Below, piece by piece: positions 32,749-46,937 of a stretch of DNA of 47,210 bases. The first letter of the stretch is position 1. Every line of letters starts with the position of its first letter. The DNA is from JACPFV01 sp035526825 (GTDB lineage: Bacteria > Pseudomonadota > Gammaproteobacteria > Nevskiales > Nevskiaceae): positions 1 through 47,210 of the forward strand of contig DATLBT010000040.1 of the NCBI GenBank assembly GCA_035526825.1, read 5' to 3'. A program made the translations under genes and the position numbers. The notes beneath the pieces are model-generated. The model saw nothing but the letters and a program-made list of their open reading frames with translations. It was not told the origin of the DNA and searched no databases.

Positions 32749-33419
32749 TGGGCGCGATGGCCGAAGGACCGCTCGCCGAATTGCTGCGGCGCGAGCCCCG
32801 GTTGTGGCGCGGTGGCGCGCCGGCTTCGCCGCGCACCGAGTCCACCGGCTTCTCCGCGCTCGACCGCTTGCTGCCCGGCGGCGGCTGGCCGGTGGGTGGC
32901 CTCACCGAGTTGTATCCCACGGCCACCGGCATCGGCGAGTTCACGTTGCTGCTGCCGCTGCTCGCGCGGCTGACGCAGGCCGGACGGCGCGTCGCGCTGG
33001 TCGCGCCGCCGTACATTCCTTATTCGCAGGCGCTGGCCTGGCACGGCGTGAAGCTCGATCGCCTGGTGCTGCTGTCGCCCGAGCGCCCGGCCGATGCGCT
33101 GTGGGCGCTCGAGCAGACGCTCGCATCGAAGACGCTGGCGCTCGCGGTCGGCTGGCCGTCGCGCGCGGTCGAGCGCGACGTGCGCCGCCTGCAGGTCGCC
33201 GCCGAGACCGGCGAGGCGATGGCGCTGCTGTACCGGCCGATGCGCGATGCCGCGCAGGCTTCACCGGCGGCGCTGCGCCTGCGATTGGCGCCGGCGCCGC
33301 AAGGGGCACCGCAGGGCCTCGCGGTCGACTTGTTCAAGTCGCGCGGCGGGCGTCCCGCCGCAGTCACCCTTCCTTCTTCGCTGCCGACTGCGCTTCCTTT
33401 GCGAAGCGCGGCGGCCTGA
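32748..33419 (+). CDS. imuA: Translesion synthesis accessory protein ImuA
   Basis: RecA/SulA-related partner of the ImuB-DnaE2 mutasome. The 223-residue protein has TGFSALDRLLPGGGWPVGGLTEL, a RecA-fold strand-helix pattern (FTLLLPLLARLTQAGRRVALV, PPYIPYSQALAWHGV) and no canonical Walker A, as usual for ImuA. ATG 32748 overlaps the lexA stop (TGATG). Role known for the family: it stabilises or recruits ImuB and DnaE2 at stalled forks. Followed by a 28-base gap to imuB. Confidence 0.93.
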   Translation: MGAMAEGPLAELLRREPRLWRGGAPASPRTESTGFSALDRLLPGGGWPVGGLTELYPTATGIGEFTLLLPLLARLTQAGRRVALVAPPYIPYSQALAWHGVKLDRLVLLSPERPADALWALEQTLASKTLALAVGWPSRAVERDVRRLQVAAETGEAMALLYRPMRDAAQASPAALRLRLAPAPQGAPQGLAVDLFKSRGGRPAAVTLPSSLPTALPLRSAAA

Positions 33420-33447
33420 GCCATGCGCGGCTGCGCCTTCCCACCCC

Positions 33448-34879
33448 ATGCAACCGCTCTGGCTCTGTCTCCGCCTCCCGTCGCTGCCGCTCGACGCGCT
33501 CGCCCTCTCCGGTGCGTCGCCCGCGGTGGTCTTCGAACGCCGGCGATCGCGCCGGGTGCTGGTCGCCGCCAACCCCGCGGCTGAAGCACTCGGCCTTTGG
33601 CCGGGACTGGAGCTGGGGCAGGTCGCCGCGCTCGCACCCGACGCCGCCTGCGTCGAGCGCAACCTGCGCGCCGAACGCGAGTTGCTGCGCGCGCTCGCCG
33701 GCGCGGCTTATGCGTTCAGCAGCCAGGTCACCACGCAAGCTGCCGCGCCGGCGCCCGCCGACGGCGCGTTGTGGCTCGAAGTCGCGCACAGCCTCGAGCT
33801 GTTTGGCGGACTCGATGCGCTGACCGCGCGGCTTGCACCGGCGATTGCCGCGCTCGGTTGTCGCGCCGCGATCGGCATCGCGCCGACGCCCGAGGGTGCC
33901 TTTTTGCTCGCCGGACTCGCCAGCGCCGCACCGGTCCGCAATCGCGAATCGCTGTGGCACGCGCTCGCGCCGCTACCGGTGTCGACACTGCCGGTGGACG
34001 AGGACACGCGCATCGCGCTCGCGGGCAGCGGCCTCGCGACGCTCGGCGCGGTACTCGCGCTACCGCTCGATGCGCTCGCGCTGCGATTCTCGCCGGCCTT
34101 CTCCGACTGGCTCGGCCGGCTCACCGGCCGGCTGCCGGACGCGCGGCGCCTGTACCGGCCGCCCGATCATTACCGCCGCAAGCTCGACCTGGCCGGCGAC
34201 TTCGACAGCAGCGAGGCGCTGCGCTTCCCGATCCGGCGCCTGCTCGCCGAGCTGGCCGCGCACCTCGTCGCGCGCGACGCCGGCGTGCCGGCCTTCACCA
34301 TCGAGCTCGAGCACGAATCGGGCGCACCAACACGCCTCGACGTGCGCCTCGCCAGCCCCAGCCGCGACCCGGTGCACCTGCAGGTGCTAGCGCAGACCCA
34401 GCTCGAGCGGCTGGCGGTGCGCGCGCCGGTCGAGGCGCTGACCTTGCGCGCTGCGCAGTTCCTGCCGGTGCGCGTGCGGCAGTTCGACCTGTTCAACCCG
34501 CGCACGCGCGAGGAGGACGAGTGGCAGTCGGTGCTCGACCGCCTGCGCGCGCGGCTCGGCGTGGCGGCGGTGCAGGGGCTCGGCCTGCATGCGGACCATC
34601 GTCCGGAAAAAGCCTGGACCCCGGGGCCGGGCCAGGAAGCCTCGAAGGGATCCCTCGCTGCGCTCGGGATGACACGCTCCGGCAAGCGCCGCCCGCTATG
34701 GCTGCTGCCCGAGCCCCGCGCGCTGAACGATGCGCCGGCGCAGTTGCAAGGACCCGAGCGCATCGAGGGCGGCTGGTGGGATGGCGCCGACGTGCGACGC
34801 GACTACTACGTGGCCGAGACCGGCGAGGGCGCGCGGCTGTGGGTATATCGCGAGCACCTGAGTGGACGGTGGTTCCTGC

Positions 34880-34896
<17 letters not shown>
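33448..34896 (+). CDS. imuB: Catalytically inactive Y-family polymerase ImuB, with a repeat insertion
   Basis: Adaptor of the DnaE2 mutasome. The 482-residue protein resembles Y-family polymerases but lacks their acidic catalytic motifs: the N-terminus reads PLWLCLRLPSLPLDAL, and the second site reads LWLEVAHSLELFGG. The motif RQFDLFNPR looks like the beta-clamp-binding sequence known in ImuB. Residues about 392-412 (around SKGSLAALGMTRSGK) are encoded by sequence containing a 26-base dispersed repeat and seem to be an insertion in the C-terminal region just before RRPLWLLPEPRAL. The C-terminus GWWDGADVRRDYYVAETGEG is typical. Overlaps dnaE2 by 17 bases. Confidence 0.93.
34649..34674. repeat. 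26-base dispersed repeat (copy 2), inside imuB
   Basis: Matches 15432-15457 at 25 of 26 bases, same strand. It keeps the imuB frame open and encodes GSLAALGMT (about residues 401-409). Two near-identical 26-mers in 47 kb are not expected by chance. Confidence 0.85.
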
Positions 34897-37987
<3,091 letters not shown>

Positions 37988-38074
37988 CCTTTGGCATCCG
38001 CATCCGCAATCGCGATTTGCCCGTATGTCCGCTCGCAAGCTTCCGCTTGGCTTATGATTCCGGGCACACCGCTC

Positions 38075-38650
38075 ATGAACGACTCCGCCAACCCGCCCGA
38101 CCTCGCCGCGCTGCTCGCCGCCACCGCGCGCGGCGATCAGGCCGCTTTCGCCGAACTGTATGCGGCGACCAGTTCGCATCTTTTCGCCGTCCTGCTGCGT
38201 ATGTTGCAGAGAAGGGACTGGGCGGAAGAAGCATTACAGGATGCGTACATGCGGATTTGGCAGAAATCGGAGGGCTACGACCCGGCGCGCGGTGTGCCGA
38301 TGGCGTGGATGTCGACCATCGCCCGCTACCGCGCGCTCGACCTGCTGCGCATGCGCCGGCCCGAGATCAACGAATCGCAGTTCGACGAGGAAGCGCGCCC
38401 GCTGCTCGACGCGCCCGACGAGTCGTCGGGCCCGGAGGATCGCGCGGTGGCTGGCGCGGGCCTCGACCACCTCGAGCGCTGCATGAAGGGCCTGTCGGAC
38501 GAGCAGCGCCGCAGCGTGTTGCTGGCCTACTACGAGGGCTACACCCACACCGAGCTTGCGCGCCGCATGAAGGCACCGATGGGAACCGTCAAGAGCTGGG
38601 TTCGTCGCGGGCTTTTGCAGTTGCGCGACTGCCTGGGAGCCGCGACATGA
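38075..38650 (+). CDS. ECF-family RNA polymerase sigma factor
   Basis: A 191-residue group 4 sigma factor with region 2 (FAELYAATSSHLFAVLLRM, DAYMRIWQKSEGYDP, MAWMSTIARYRALDLLR) and region 4 (LSDEQRRSVLLAYYEGYTHT, MKAPMGTVKSWVRRGLLQL). It is translationally coupled to the anti-sigma gene by an ATGA overlap. The pairing with an RskA-type anti-sigma places it among the SigK/RskA-like ECF systems, which respond to envelope or oxidative signals. Start at ATG 38075 gives the normal N-terminus; an in-frame ATG at 38054 is possible. It lies 87 bases after dnaE2, so it may have its own promoter. Confidence 0.92.
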   Translation: MNDSANPPDLAALLAATARGDQAAFAELYAATSSHLFAVLLRMLQRRDWAEEALQDAYMRIWQKSEGYDPARGVPMAWMSTIARYRALDLLRMRRPEINESQFDEEARPLLDAPDESSGPEDRAVAGAGLDHLERCMKGLSDEQRRSVLLAYYEGYTHTELARRMKAPMGTVKSWVRRGLLQLRDCLGAAT

Positions 38651-39393
38651 CCGACGCGCGCGACCCTGTCGAGCACGCCGCCGACGCCGGCGAGTACGTC
38701 CTCGGCACGCTGGGCGCCGAGGAGCGCGCCGCGTTCGAGCGCGCCGCCAGTGCCGATCCGCAGCTTCGCGCCGAGCAGCATCGCTGGGAAGCGCGGCTCG
38801 GCACGCTGGGCGCCCGGCTGCAGCCGGTCCCGCCGCGGCCGATCGTCTGGCTCAACCTGATGCAACGCATTTCGGGTGGTGGCGCGTCCGGGTCGCAAAT
38901 GGCGCCGCGCGCAACACCGGCCGGCCGCGGAGTGCGGGCCTGGGCAGCGCTCGCCACCGCGGCTTCACTGGTTCTCGGCTTCGGCCTGTATCGCGAGATG
39001 TCGCGCCCGGCGCCCGAGCCAACCCTCGAGCGCGTCGAAGTGCTGGTGCCGGCGCAGACCTTCGTCGCCTACCTGCAGGTGCCGAAGTCGACCATGTTCT
39101 GGACCGTGGCGGCCGTGCCCGGCCAAAACGAGATCGCGATTCGCGCGGGCGGCGAGCCGCCGGCCGCGGCGAAGGACCTCGACGCAGAGCTCTGGCTGAT
39201 CGCCAAGGGCGGCAATCCCATCTCGCTCGGCGTGATTCCCAAGACCGGCGACGTGCGGCGCAAGCTGCCCAGCGGGCTGCCCATGAGCGAAGGGGGCATC
39301 GTCGCGGTGAGCCTCGAGCCCAAAGGCGGTTCACCGACGGGCCAGCCAACGGGCCCGGTGGTGACCACCGCGCCGGTGATGCAGGCCTCCTAG
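38647..39393 (+). CDS. RskA-type transmembrane anti-sigma factor
   Basis: A 248-residue anti-sigma factor. N-terminal cytosolic domain (DPVEHAADAGEYVLGTLGAE, to about residue 90) would bind the sigma factor encoded just upstream. One membrane helix follows (AWAALATAASLVLGFGLY, about 98-115), then a periplasmic RskA-family domain (TFVAYLQVPKSTMFWTVAAV, LDAELWLIAKGGNPISLGVI). No HxxxCxxC zinc motif is seen. The tail is Gly/Pro/Thr-rich. The stop TAG overlaps the TAG of the convergent hydrolase in CTAG. Confidence 0.9.
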   Translation: MTDARDPVEHAADAGEYVLGTLGAEERAAFERAASADPQLRAEQHRWEARLGTLGARLQPVPPRPIVWLNLMQRISGGGASGSQMAPRATPAGRGVRAWAALATAASLVLGFGLYREMSRPAPEPTLERVEVLVPAQTFVAYLQVPKSTMFWTVAAVPGQNEIAIRAGGEPPAAAKDLDAELWLIAKGGNPISLGVIPKTGDVRRKLPSGLPMSEGGIVAVSLEPKGGSPTGQPTGPVVTTAPVMQAS

Positions 39394-40340
39394 GGCCGCG
39401 CGAGGAAGTCCTTCAGCGCCGCGACCGTCGTCGCGGGATCTTCTTCCTGCGGCACATGCCCGAGCGCATCGAACACGCGCAGCTCGGAGCCGGCAATTTC
39501 CCGGTGGAAGCGCTCGCCCTGCGACAGCGGGATCAGGCCATCGCGTCCGCCCCACAAAATGAGCGTGGGCATTTTCAGTTCTGGAACACGCTCGGCCAAG
39601 ACGCCGGGCATCGTTTGCGCGAAGCGCTGGCGCAGCGCCAGGCGATTACCCTCGCGTGTGGTCATGTCGAAGTAGCGGTCTATCAGCTCCGGCGTGACTT
39701 TCGACGGGTCGCCGTAAACATTTTGCAGGCTGCGCCGGATCACACCGCGCGGCAGCACGTCGCGCATCAGCGTTCGCAGCACGGGCATGCGGGCAATGCG
39801 GAATCCGAGGGGCACCGAGGTCGACTGGTACGGATAACCGCCGGCATCGACCAGCACCAGCCGGTCGACGCGATCCGCATGCAGCACCGCCGTGGCCCAC
39901 GCGACGTAGCCGCCGAGCGAGTTCCCGGCGAGCACGCAACGCTGGATGCCGAGGTGGTCGAGCACCGCGGCGGTGACGCGCGCGTAATTCTCGATGGAAT
40001 AGTTGGCGCCGGGCTCCGGACCGGTGAGGCCGAAGCCGGGCAGGTCGAAGCGCACGACGCGGCGCTCACCCTTGAGCGCGTCGACCCAGCCGTCCCAAGT
40101 GTGGAGCGATGCGCCGGTGCCGTGCAGCAGCACGATCGGCAGCGGATCTTCGCGCGGGCCTTCGTCGCGCAGGTGCACGTTCATGCCGGCGATGGGCTCG
40201 AAGCGCGAAGGCGGCGGTGCCCAGCGCGCGGCCAGTTCGGCGACCGGGCGGTCGGGCACGCGATTGGCGCCGAGGTAGCCGCCGGCCAGGACCAGCAGCA
40301 GGGCGGCGAGGCCGGCGAGGACTTTGAGGGTGCGTTTCAT
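39390..40340 (-). CDS. Membrane-anchored alpha/beta hydrolase
   Basis: A 316-residue alpha/beta-hydrolase-fold protein with an N-terminal signal-anchor (MKRTLKVLAGLAALLLVLAG). The oxyanion HGTGAS loop is followed by the nucleophile Ser141 in GNSLGG, Asp267 in WGGRDG and His295 in LGHVPQEE, a complete triad. It resembles esterases, lipases or epoxide hydrolase-like enzymes; the substrate is unknown. The minus-strand ATG at 40340 is preferred over a GTG two codons earlier. It ends overlapping the anti-sigma stop. Confidence 0.9.
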   Translation of the reverse strand: MKRTLKVLAGLAALLLVLAGGYLGANRVPDRPVAELAARWAPPPSRFEPIAGMNVHLRDEGPREDPLPIVLLHGTGASLHTWDGWVDALKGERRVVRFDLPGFGLTGPEPGANYSIENYARVTAAVLDHLGIQRCVLAGNSLGGYVAWATAVLHADRVDRLVLVDAGGYPYQSTSVPLGFRIARMPVLRTLMRDVLPRGVIRRSLQNVYGDPSKVTPELIDRYFDMTTREGNRLALRQRFAQTMPGVLAERVPELKMPTLILWGGRDGLIPLSQGERFHREIAGSELRVFDALGHVPQEEDPATTVAALKDFLARP

Positions 40341-40410
40341 GTGCACAGCCTAGCGAGAATCGCGCTTCTGGATGGCCGCCAGCGCGCCGCGCAGGTTCTC
40401 GCGCACAATA

Positions 40411-40426
40411 GCCCCCCCGGGGGGGC
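40411..40426. repeat. Perfect palindrome GCCCCCCCGGGGGGGC
   Basis: Seven C followed by seven G, flanked by G and C, with no loop. It lies in the 148-base gap between the divergent hydrolase and hybrid kinase genes. No other signal in that gap is convincing. Such runs are prone to slippage and assembly error. Confidence 0.8.
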
Positions 40427-40488
40427 AACCCTTCCGCATTTGGCAGCGTGAATAAAAGCCAGAGCGGGAGCCCGGCGCCGTAGTCGCC

Positions 40489-43554
<3,066 letters not shown>

Positions 43555-43607
43555 CGGATCGATGAGACGACGCTAGAATCGCGCTCCCGCGATCAGGCGA
43601 GATAACG

Positions 43608-44456
43608 ATGACCGTCACTTCCACCGGCAAGGTTGCCCTCATCACCGGCGCCAACTCCGGCATCGGCCGCATCACTGCGCGCAAGCTCGCGCTGGAAGGC
43701 TGGCACGTGTTCCTGGCGTGTAGAGACGAGGCGCGGACCCGACCGGTGCTCGACGAGATCGCGCACGCGAGCGGCGGCAAGGCCAAGGCGGAGTTTTTGG
43801 CGCTCGAGCTCGGCGACTTCGATTCTGTGCGTCAGTGCGCGGCACAGTTCCTCTCTCGCAAGCTGCCGCTGCACCTGCTGGTGGCCAACGCCGGCCTCGC
43901 CGGCAGCCTGGGCCTGTGCAAGTCAGGTTTCGAGCGCACCTTCGGCGTGTGCCACATGGGCCACTTCCTGCTGACGCAGTTGCTGCTCGATACGCTAAAG
44001 GCTTCAGCACCTTCCCGCGTCGTCGTGGTGGCGAGCGTGGCGCATCGCCACGCCAAGAACATTCCGTTCGACACGCTGCGGCAGCGCAGCGCCAGCAGCA
44101 CCGGCTTGCCGGAGTACTCGGTCGCCAAGCTGTCGAACGTCCTGTTCGCCGCCGAACTGGCACGCCGCCTGCAGGGCACCGGCGTGACCACTTACTCGCT
44201 GCACCCGGGGGTTGTGGCGACCAATGTCTGGCGCTCGGTGCCCAGGCTGCTGCAGCCGCTGATCAAGCTGTTCATGATCAGCGAGGAGCAGGGCGCGGCA
44301 ACGACGCTGCATTGCGCCACCAGCGCGCAAGCAGGCCAGGAGAGCGGCTTGTACTACGAAAAGTGCCGCGTAACCGAGCCCGCGCCGTTGGGGCGGGATG
44401 CGAAGCTGGCGGGAGAGTTGTGGGAACGCAGTGAGCGGTGGCTGGCGGCAGCGTAA
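43608..44456 (+). CDS. Short-chain dehydrogenase/reductase (retinol-dehydrogenase-like)
   Basis: A 282-residue NAD(P)-dependent oxidoreductase with the cofactor motif TGANSGIG at 13-20, NAG at 94-96, catalytic Ser133, and YSVAK with Tyr160 and Lys164. The C-terminal half resembles the RDH/WW-oxidoreductase branch. Substrate unknown. It follows the hybrid kinase by 53 bases on the same strand. Confidence 0.92.
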   Translation: MTVTSTGKVALITGANSGIGRITARKLALEGWHVFLACRDEARTRPVLDEIAHASGGKAKAEFLALELGDFDSVRQCAAQFLSRKLPLHLLVANAGLAGSLGLCKSGFERTFGVCHMGHFLLTQLLLDTLKASAPSRVVVVASVAHRHAKNIPFDTLRQRSASSTGLPEYSVAKLSNVLFAAELARRLQGTGVTTYSLHPGVVATNVWRSVPRLLQPLIKLFMISEEQGAATTLHCATSAQAGQESGLYYEKCRVTEPAPLGRDAKLAGELWERSERWLAAA

Positions 44457-44482
44457 TTTTGCGAGACTAGAGCGCCCTCAGT

Positions 44483-44914
44483 TCACTGGATGACTTTGAA
44501 TTCCACCCAGTCGCTCCACGGAAATTCTTTTTTGTACTGGACGGTGCGAACACGCATGCGCCAGTCAGCGCTCGCCTTGAACTCGCTGCTCGATCGCAGG
44601 TAATCGCCATCCTTCATGCGGGGGTACTCGACCGTGACGGGGTCGTTGGCAACCCATTTGCCGCTCGCATTCTTCGATTGAAACTCCACTTCGCAGCAGC
44701 CGGCCGAGGGGTGTCCCTTCAGGGCCTTGGTTGAGTCCACATTGAACGTGATGTCCCCGGACCCCGACGGGTGCACCTGGCCCGCCTTCGGCGCGACGAT
44801 GGTCGGAGCAACAGTGGCTGCGGCCGCGGCGTCGGCTGGAGCCGAGTCGGCTTGGGCGACAGGCGCGCAGAGAACCGCGAGCAGGACAAAAAGATGCGTG
44901 ATGTGTGTTTTCAC
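44483..44914 (-). CDS. Periplasmic protein of unknown function
   Basis: A 143-residue protein starting with GTG (SD AGGGGAA upstream), with a signal peptide (MKTHITHLFVLLAVLCAPVAQA). An Ala-rich linker is followed by a beta-sandwich-like domain: GSGDITFNVDSTKAL, CCEVEFQSK, DWRMRVRTVQYKKEFPWSDW. The WRMRVR...WSDWVEF pattern recalls fibronectin type III-like folds, but this is only a resemblance. A vicinal Cys pair is present in SAGCCEVEF. Confidence 0.8.
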   Translation of the reverse strand: MKTHITHLFVLLAVLCAPVAQADSAPADAAAAATVAPTIVAPKAGQVHPSGSGDITFNVDSTKALKGHPSAGCCEVEFQSKNASGKWVANDPVTVEYPRMKDGDYLRSSSEFKASADWRMRVRTVQYKKEFPWSDWVEFKVIQ

Positions 44915-44952
44915 GGGTTCCCCTTGATTTTCGACGTGTAAGCCAGACTACT

Positions 44953-45045
44953 TGGCGGAGAGAGAGGGATTCGAACCCTCGATAGGGTATTAAGCCCTAT
45001 ACGCCCTTAGCAGGGGCGCGCCTTCGTCCACTCGGCCATCTCTCC
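44953..45045 (-). tRNA. tRNA-Ser (anticodon GCT)
   Basis: A 93-base minus-strand tRNA with paired acceptor ends GGAGAGA and TCTCTCC, discriminator G and encoded CCA. The anticodon loop CTGCTAA places GCT at 34-36. The long variable arm (TATAGGGCTTAATACCCTAT) is typical of tRNA-Ser, and the T arm contains GTTCGAATC. It reads AGC/AGU. Confidence 0.96.
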
Positions 45046-45085
45046 GTGGACTGCCTCGACATCTTGGTCCCCTTGCGGGGCGCGC

Positions 45086-45091
45086 ATTATA
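45086..45091 (-). promoter_or_regulatory. -10 element of the tRNA-Ser promoter
   Basis: Perfect TATAAT on the minus strand, 41 bases before the tRNA-Ser 5' end, followed by a GC-rich discriminator (GCGCGCCCC) as in stringently controlled stable-RNA promoters. No clear -35 is seen. Confidence 0.6.
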
Positions 45092-45114
45092 ACCGGCCGA
45101 ACGCCATTCTCTCG

Positions 45115-45294
45115 TCATGGCGTAATGCCATGGCAGGCCAGGTTGATCGGGACGCAACCCAGGTTGTTCTCGTAGGGAAAGCGTTCGCATTCGTCGTTAG
45201 GTTGTCTGCCGCCGGCAACGAGCTGGAGGCAGGCCGGATCGACGATGTTGAAGACGCCTTGGCGGTCAAACTGGACGAGCGCTGCGCTGGTCAT
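45115..45294 (-). CDS. Small peptide with double-glycine-type leader and three-Cys core
   Basis: A 59-residue frame with ATG 45294 six bases after a GGAG SD. Residues 1-29 look like a double-glycine leader. The end CLQLVAGG has Leu at -7, Val at -4, Gly at -2 and Gly at -1, as in leaders cleaved by peptidase-containing ABC exporters (Glu at -8 is replaced by Cys). The 30-residue core after Gly29 contains Cys36, Cys47 and Cys54, and is Pro/Asn-rich. I do not recognise a family. Alternatives are an ordinary small secreted or regulatory protein. It lies alone between tRNA-Ser and tRNA-Arg; no modification enzyme or exporter is nearby. Confidence 0.65.
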   Translation of the reverse strand: MTSAALVQFDRQGVFNIVDPACLQLVAGGRQPNDECERFPYENNLGCVPINLACHGITP

Positions 45295-45372
45295 GGGATC
45301 TCCGTTTGTTTTTGTTGTTGTGGGAGTGGCGTGACCATGCACCGGCCAGCGCGTACATGCAAATCGGGGAAA

Positions 45373-45449
45373 TGGCGCGCCCGGAGAGATTCGAACTCCC
45401 GACCCCCAAGTTCGTAGCCTGGTGCTCTATCCAGCTGAGCTACGGGCGC
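45373..45449 (-). tRNA. tRNA-Arg (anticodon ACG)
   Basis: A 77-base minus-strand tRNA with acceptor GCGCCCG/CGGGCGC, discriminator G and encoded CCA. Anticodon loop CTACGAA in a CCAGG/CTTGG stem gives ACG, read as ICG for CGU/CGC/CGA. The D arm (GTAGCTCAGCTGGATAGAGCA) and T arm (GTTCGAATC) are standard. Confidence 0.96.
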
Positions 45450-45463
45450 GTCGTACGAGAATG

Positions 45464-45484
45464 TTTCGGCGGCTTCCGCCGAAA
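45464..45484. repeat. Hairpin between csrA and tRNA-Arg
   Basis: TTTCGGCGG-CTT-CCGCCGAAA, a perfect 9-base stem with a 3-base loop, in the 85-base gap between csrA and tRNA-Arg. On the minus strand a T run precedes the stem rather than following it, so a processing or stabilising role is more likely than intrinsic termination. Confidence 0.65.
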
Positions 45485-45534
45485 AAGGGCGCTAAGGATA
45501 CCGGGCACGCCCCCGCCGGTAAAGCCAGAACTGG

Positions 45535-45705
45535 CTATTTCTTGACCGGTGTGGGCACGTCCTGCGGTTCCAGCGTTTCGATGCGGACGTCTTTTGGCGC
45601 TTCGATGCCGATCTTGACCTTGCGGCCCTGGACTTCGATGACCCGAAGCACGAGGTTCTCGCCGATGCGGACGGCATCGCCGGGCTTGCGCGTCATGACC
45701 AGCAT
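45535..45705 (-). CDS. csrA: Carbon storage regulator CsrA
   Basis: RNA-binding post-transcriptional regulator that blocks or stabilises mRNAs at GGA motifs. The 56-residue protein begins MLVMTRKPGDAVRIGENLVL and contains VKIGIEAPKDVRI, with the N-terminal and central residues that form the RNA-binding surface (Leu4 is Met here). Its ATG at 45705 comes two bases after the lysC stop, so it is translated with lysC. The alaS-lysC-csrA-tRNA-Ser-tRNA-Arg order is common in proteobacteria. Small CsrA-controlled RNAs are not seen here. Confidence 0.95.
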   Translation of the reverse strand: MLVMTRKPGDAVRIGENLVLRVIEVQGRKVKIGIEAPKDVRIETLEPQDVPTPVKK

Positions 45706-45707
45706 GC

Positions 45708-46937
45708 TCAGGCCTTGCCGTGCTCGAGGTTGAACGCCTTGTGCAGCGTGCGCACGGCGAGCTCGAGGTATTTGTCCTGGATCACTACCGAGATCTTGAT
45801 CTCGGAGGTGCTGATCATCTGGATGTTGATGCCGTCGCCAGCCAGTGCCTTGAACATGGTGCTGGCGATGCCCGCGTGGCTGCGCATGCCCACGCCGACC
45901 AGCGACACCTTGCAGATGTCGTTGGCCGTGCGCACACCCTTGGCGCCGAGCTCGCTGGCCACGCGCTTGCTGACTTCATGCGCGCGGTCGAAGTCGTTGC
46001 GATGCACGGTGAAGGTGAAGTCGGTGCTGGCATCGGGCGCGACGTTCTGCACGATCATGTCGACCTCGATGTTCGCATCGCCTACCGGTCCGAGGATCGC
46101 GGCAGCGATGCCGGGGCGGTCGGGCACGGCGCAGATGGTGATCTGGGCCTCGTCGCGGTTGAAGGCGATGCCTGAGATGAGCGGTTCTTCCACGTTGCTA
46201 CTCCCTTCATCCAGCGTGATCAGCGTGCCCGGGCCTTCCACGAAGGTCGACAGCACGCGCAGCGGCACCTTGTACTTGCCGGCGAATTCCACCGAGCGGA
46301 TCTGCAGCACCTTGCTGCCGAGCGAGGCCATCTCGAGCATTTCCTCGAAGGTGACCTTGTCCAGCCGGCGCGCCTTCGGCTCCACGCGGGGGTCGGTGGT
46401 GTAGACGCCGTCGACGTCGGTGTAGATCTGGCACTCGTCGGCCTTCAGCGCGGCAGCGAGCGCCACGCCGGTGGTGTCGGAACCGCCGCGGCCGAGCGTC
46501 GTGGTGCTGCCGGTGTCGTCGATGCCCTGGAAGCCGGCGACGACCGGCACGATGCCGGCGGCGCAGTCGGCGCGCAGGCGCTTGTCGTCGATGTGCTGGA
46601 TGCGCGCCTTGGTGTAGGCGCCGTCGGTTTTGATGGAGACCTGCGGGCCGGTGTACGAGCGCGCCTTCACGCCGCGCTTCTCGAGCGCGAGCGCGAGCAG
46701 TCCGATGGTGACCTGCTCGCCGGTCGAGGCGATCTGGTCGTACTCGCGCGCATTGCCGCGAGGATTTATCGATTTGGCAAGCTTCAACAGCCGGTCGGTC
46801 TCGCCCGACATTGCGGACACGACTACCACAACCTGGTGGCCGGCCGCCTGCGTCGCGGCAACCTTGGACGCGACATGGTCGATGCGCTCAACCGAGCCCA
46901 TCGAGGTGCCGCCATACTTCTGGACGATCAGCGACAT
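45708..46937 (-). CDS. lysC: Aspartate kinase
   Basis: Phosphorylates aspartate, the first step to lysine, threonine and methionine. The 409-residue monofunctional enzyme has KYGGTS at 7-12, GRGGSDTTGVALAAAL, and two C-terminal ACT domains (about 265-405, with GVGMRSHAGIASTMFKAL) that bind feedback amino acids. The start ATG 46937 is directly abutted by a heptamer inverted repeat, and no SD is visible because the upstream bases are C/T-rich on the coding strand. Followed 2 bases later by csrA. The upstream gene is alaS. Confidence 0.96.
   Translation of the reverse strand: MSLIVQKYGGTSMGSVERIDHVASKVAATQAAGHQVVVVVSAMSGETDRLLKLAKSINPRGNAREYDQIASTGEQVTIGLLALALEKRGVKARSYTGPQVSIKTDGAYTKARIQHIDDKRLRADCAAGIVPVVAGFQGIDDTGSTTTLGRGGSDTTGVALAAALKADECQIYTDVDGVYTTDPRVEPKARRLDKVTFEEMLEMASLGSKVLQIRSVEFAGKYKVPLRVLSTFVEGPGTLITLDEGSSNVEEPLISGIAFNRDEAQITICAVPDRPGIAAAILGPVGDANIEVDMIVQNVAPDASTDFTFTVHRNDFDRAHEVSKRVASELGAKGVRTANDICKVSLVGVGMRSHAGIASTMFKALAGDGINIQMISTSEIKISVVIQDKYLELAVRTLHKAFNLEHGKA

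Noticed and set aside
37988..38074. Promoter with TATGAT at 38053-38058 for the ECF sigma gene
   Set aside because: I could not find a -35 hexamer at proper spacing, so the single hexamer is not enough.
45046..45372. Integrative element or attachment site at the tRNA genes
   Set aside because: No integrase, no direct repeat of a tRNA end and no mobility gene are visible in the segment.
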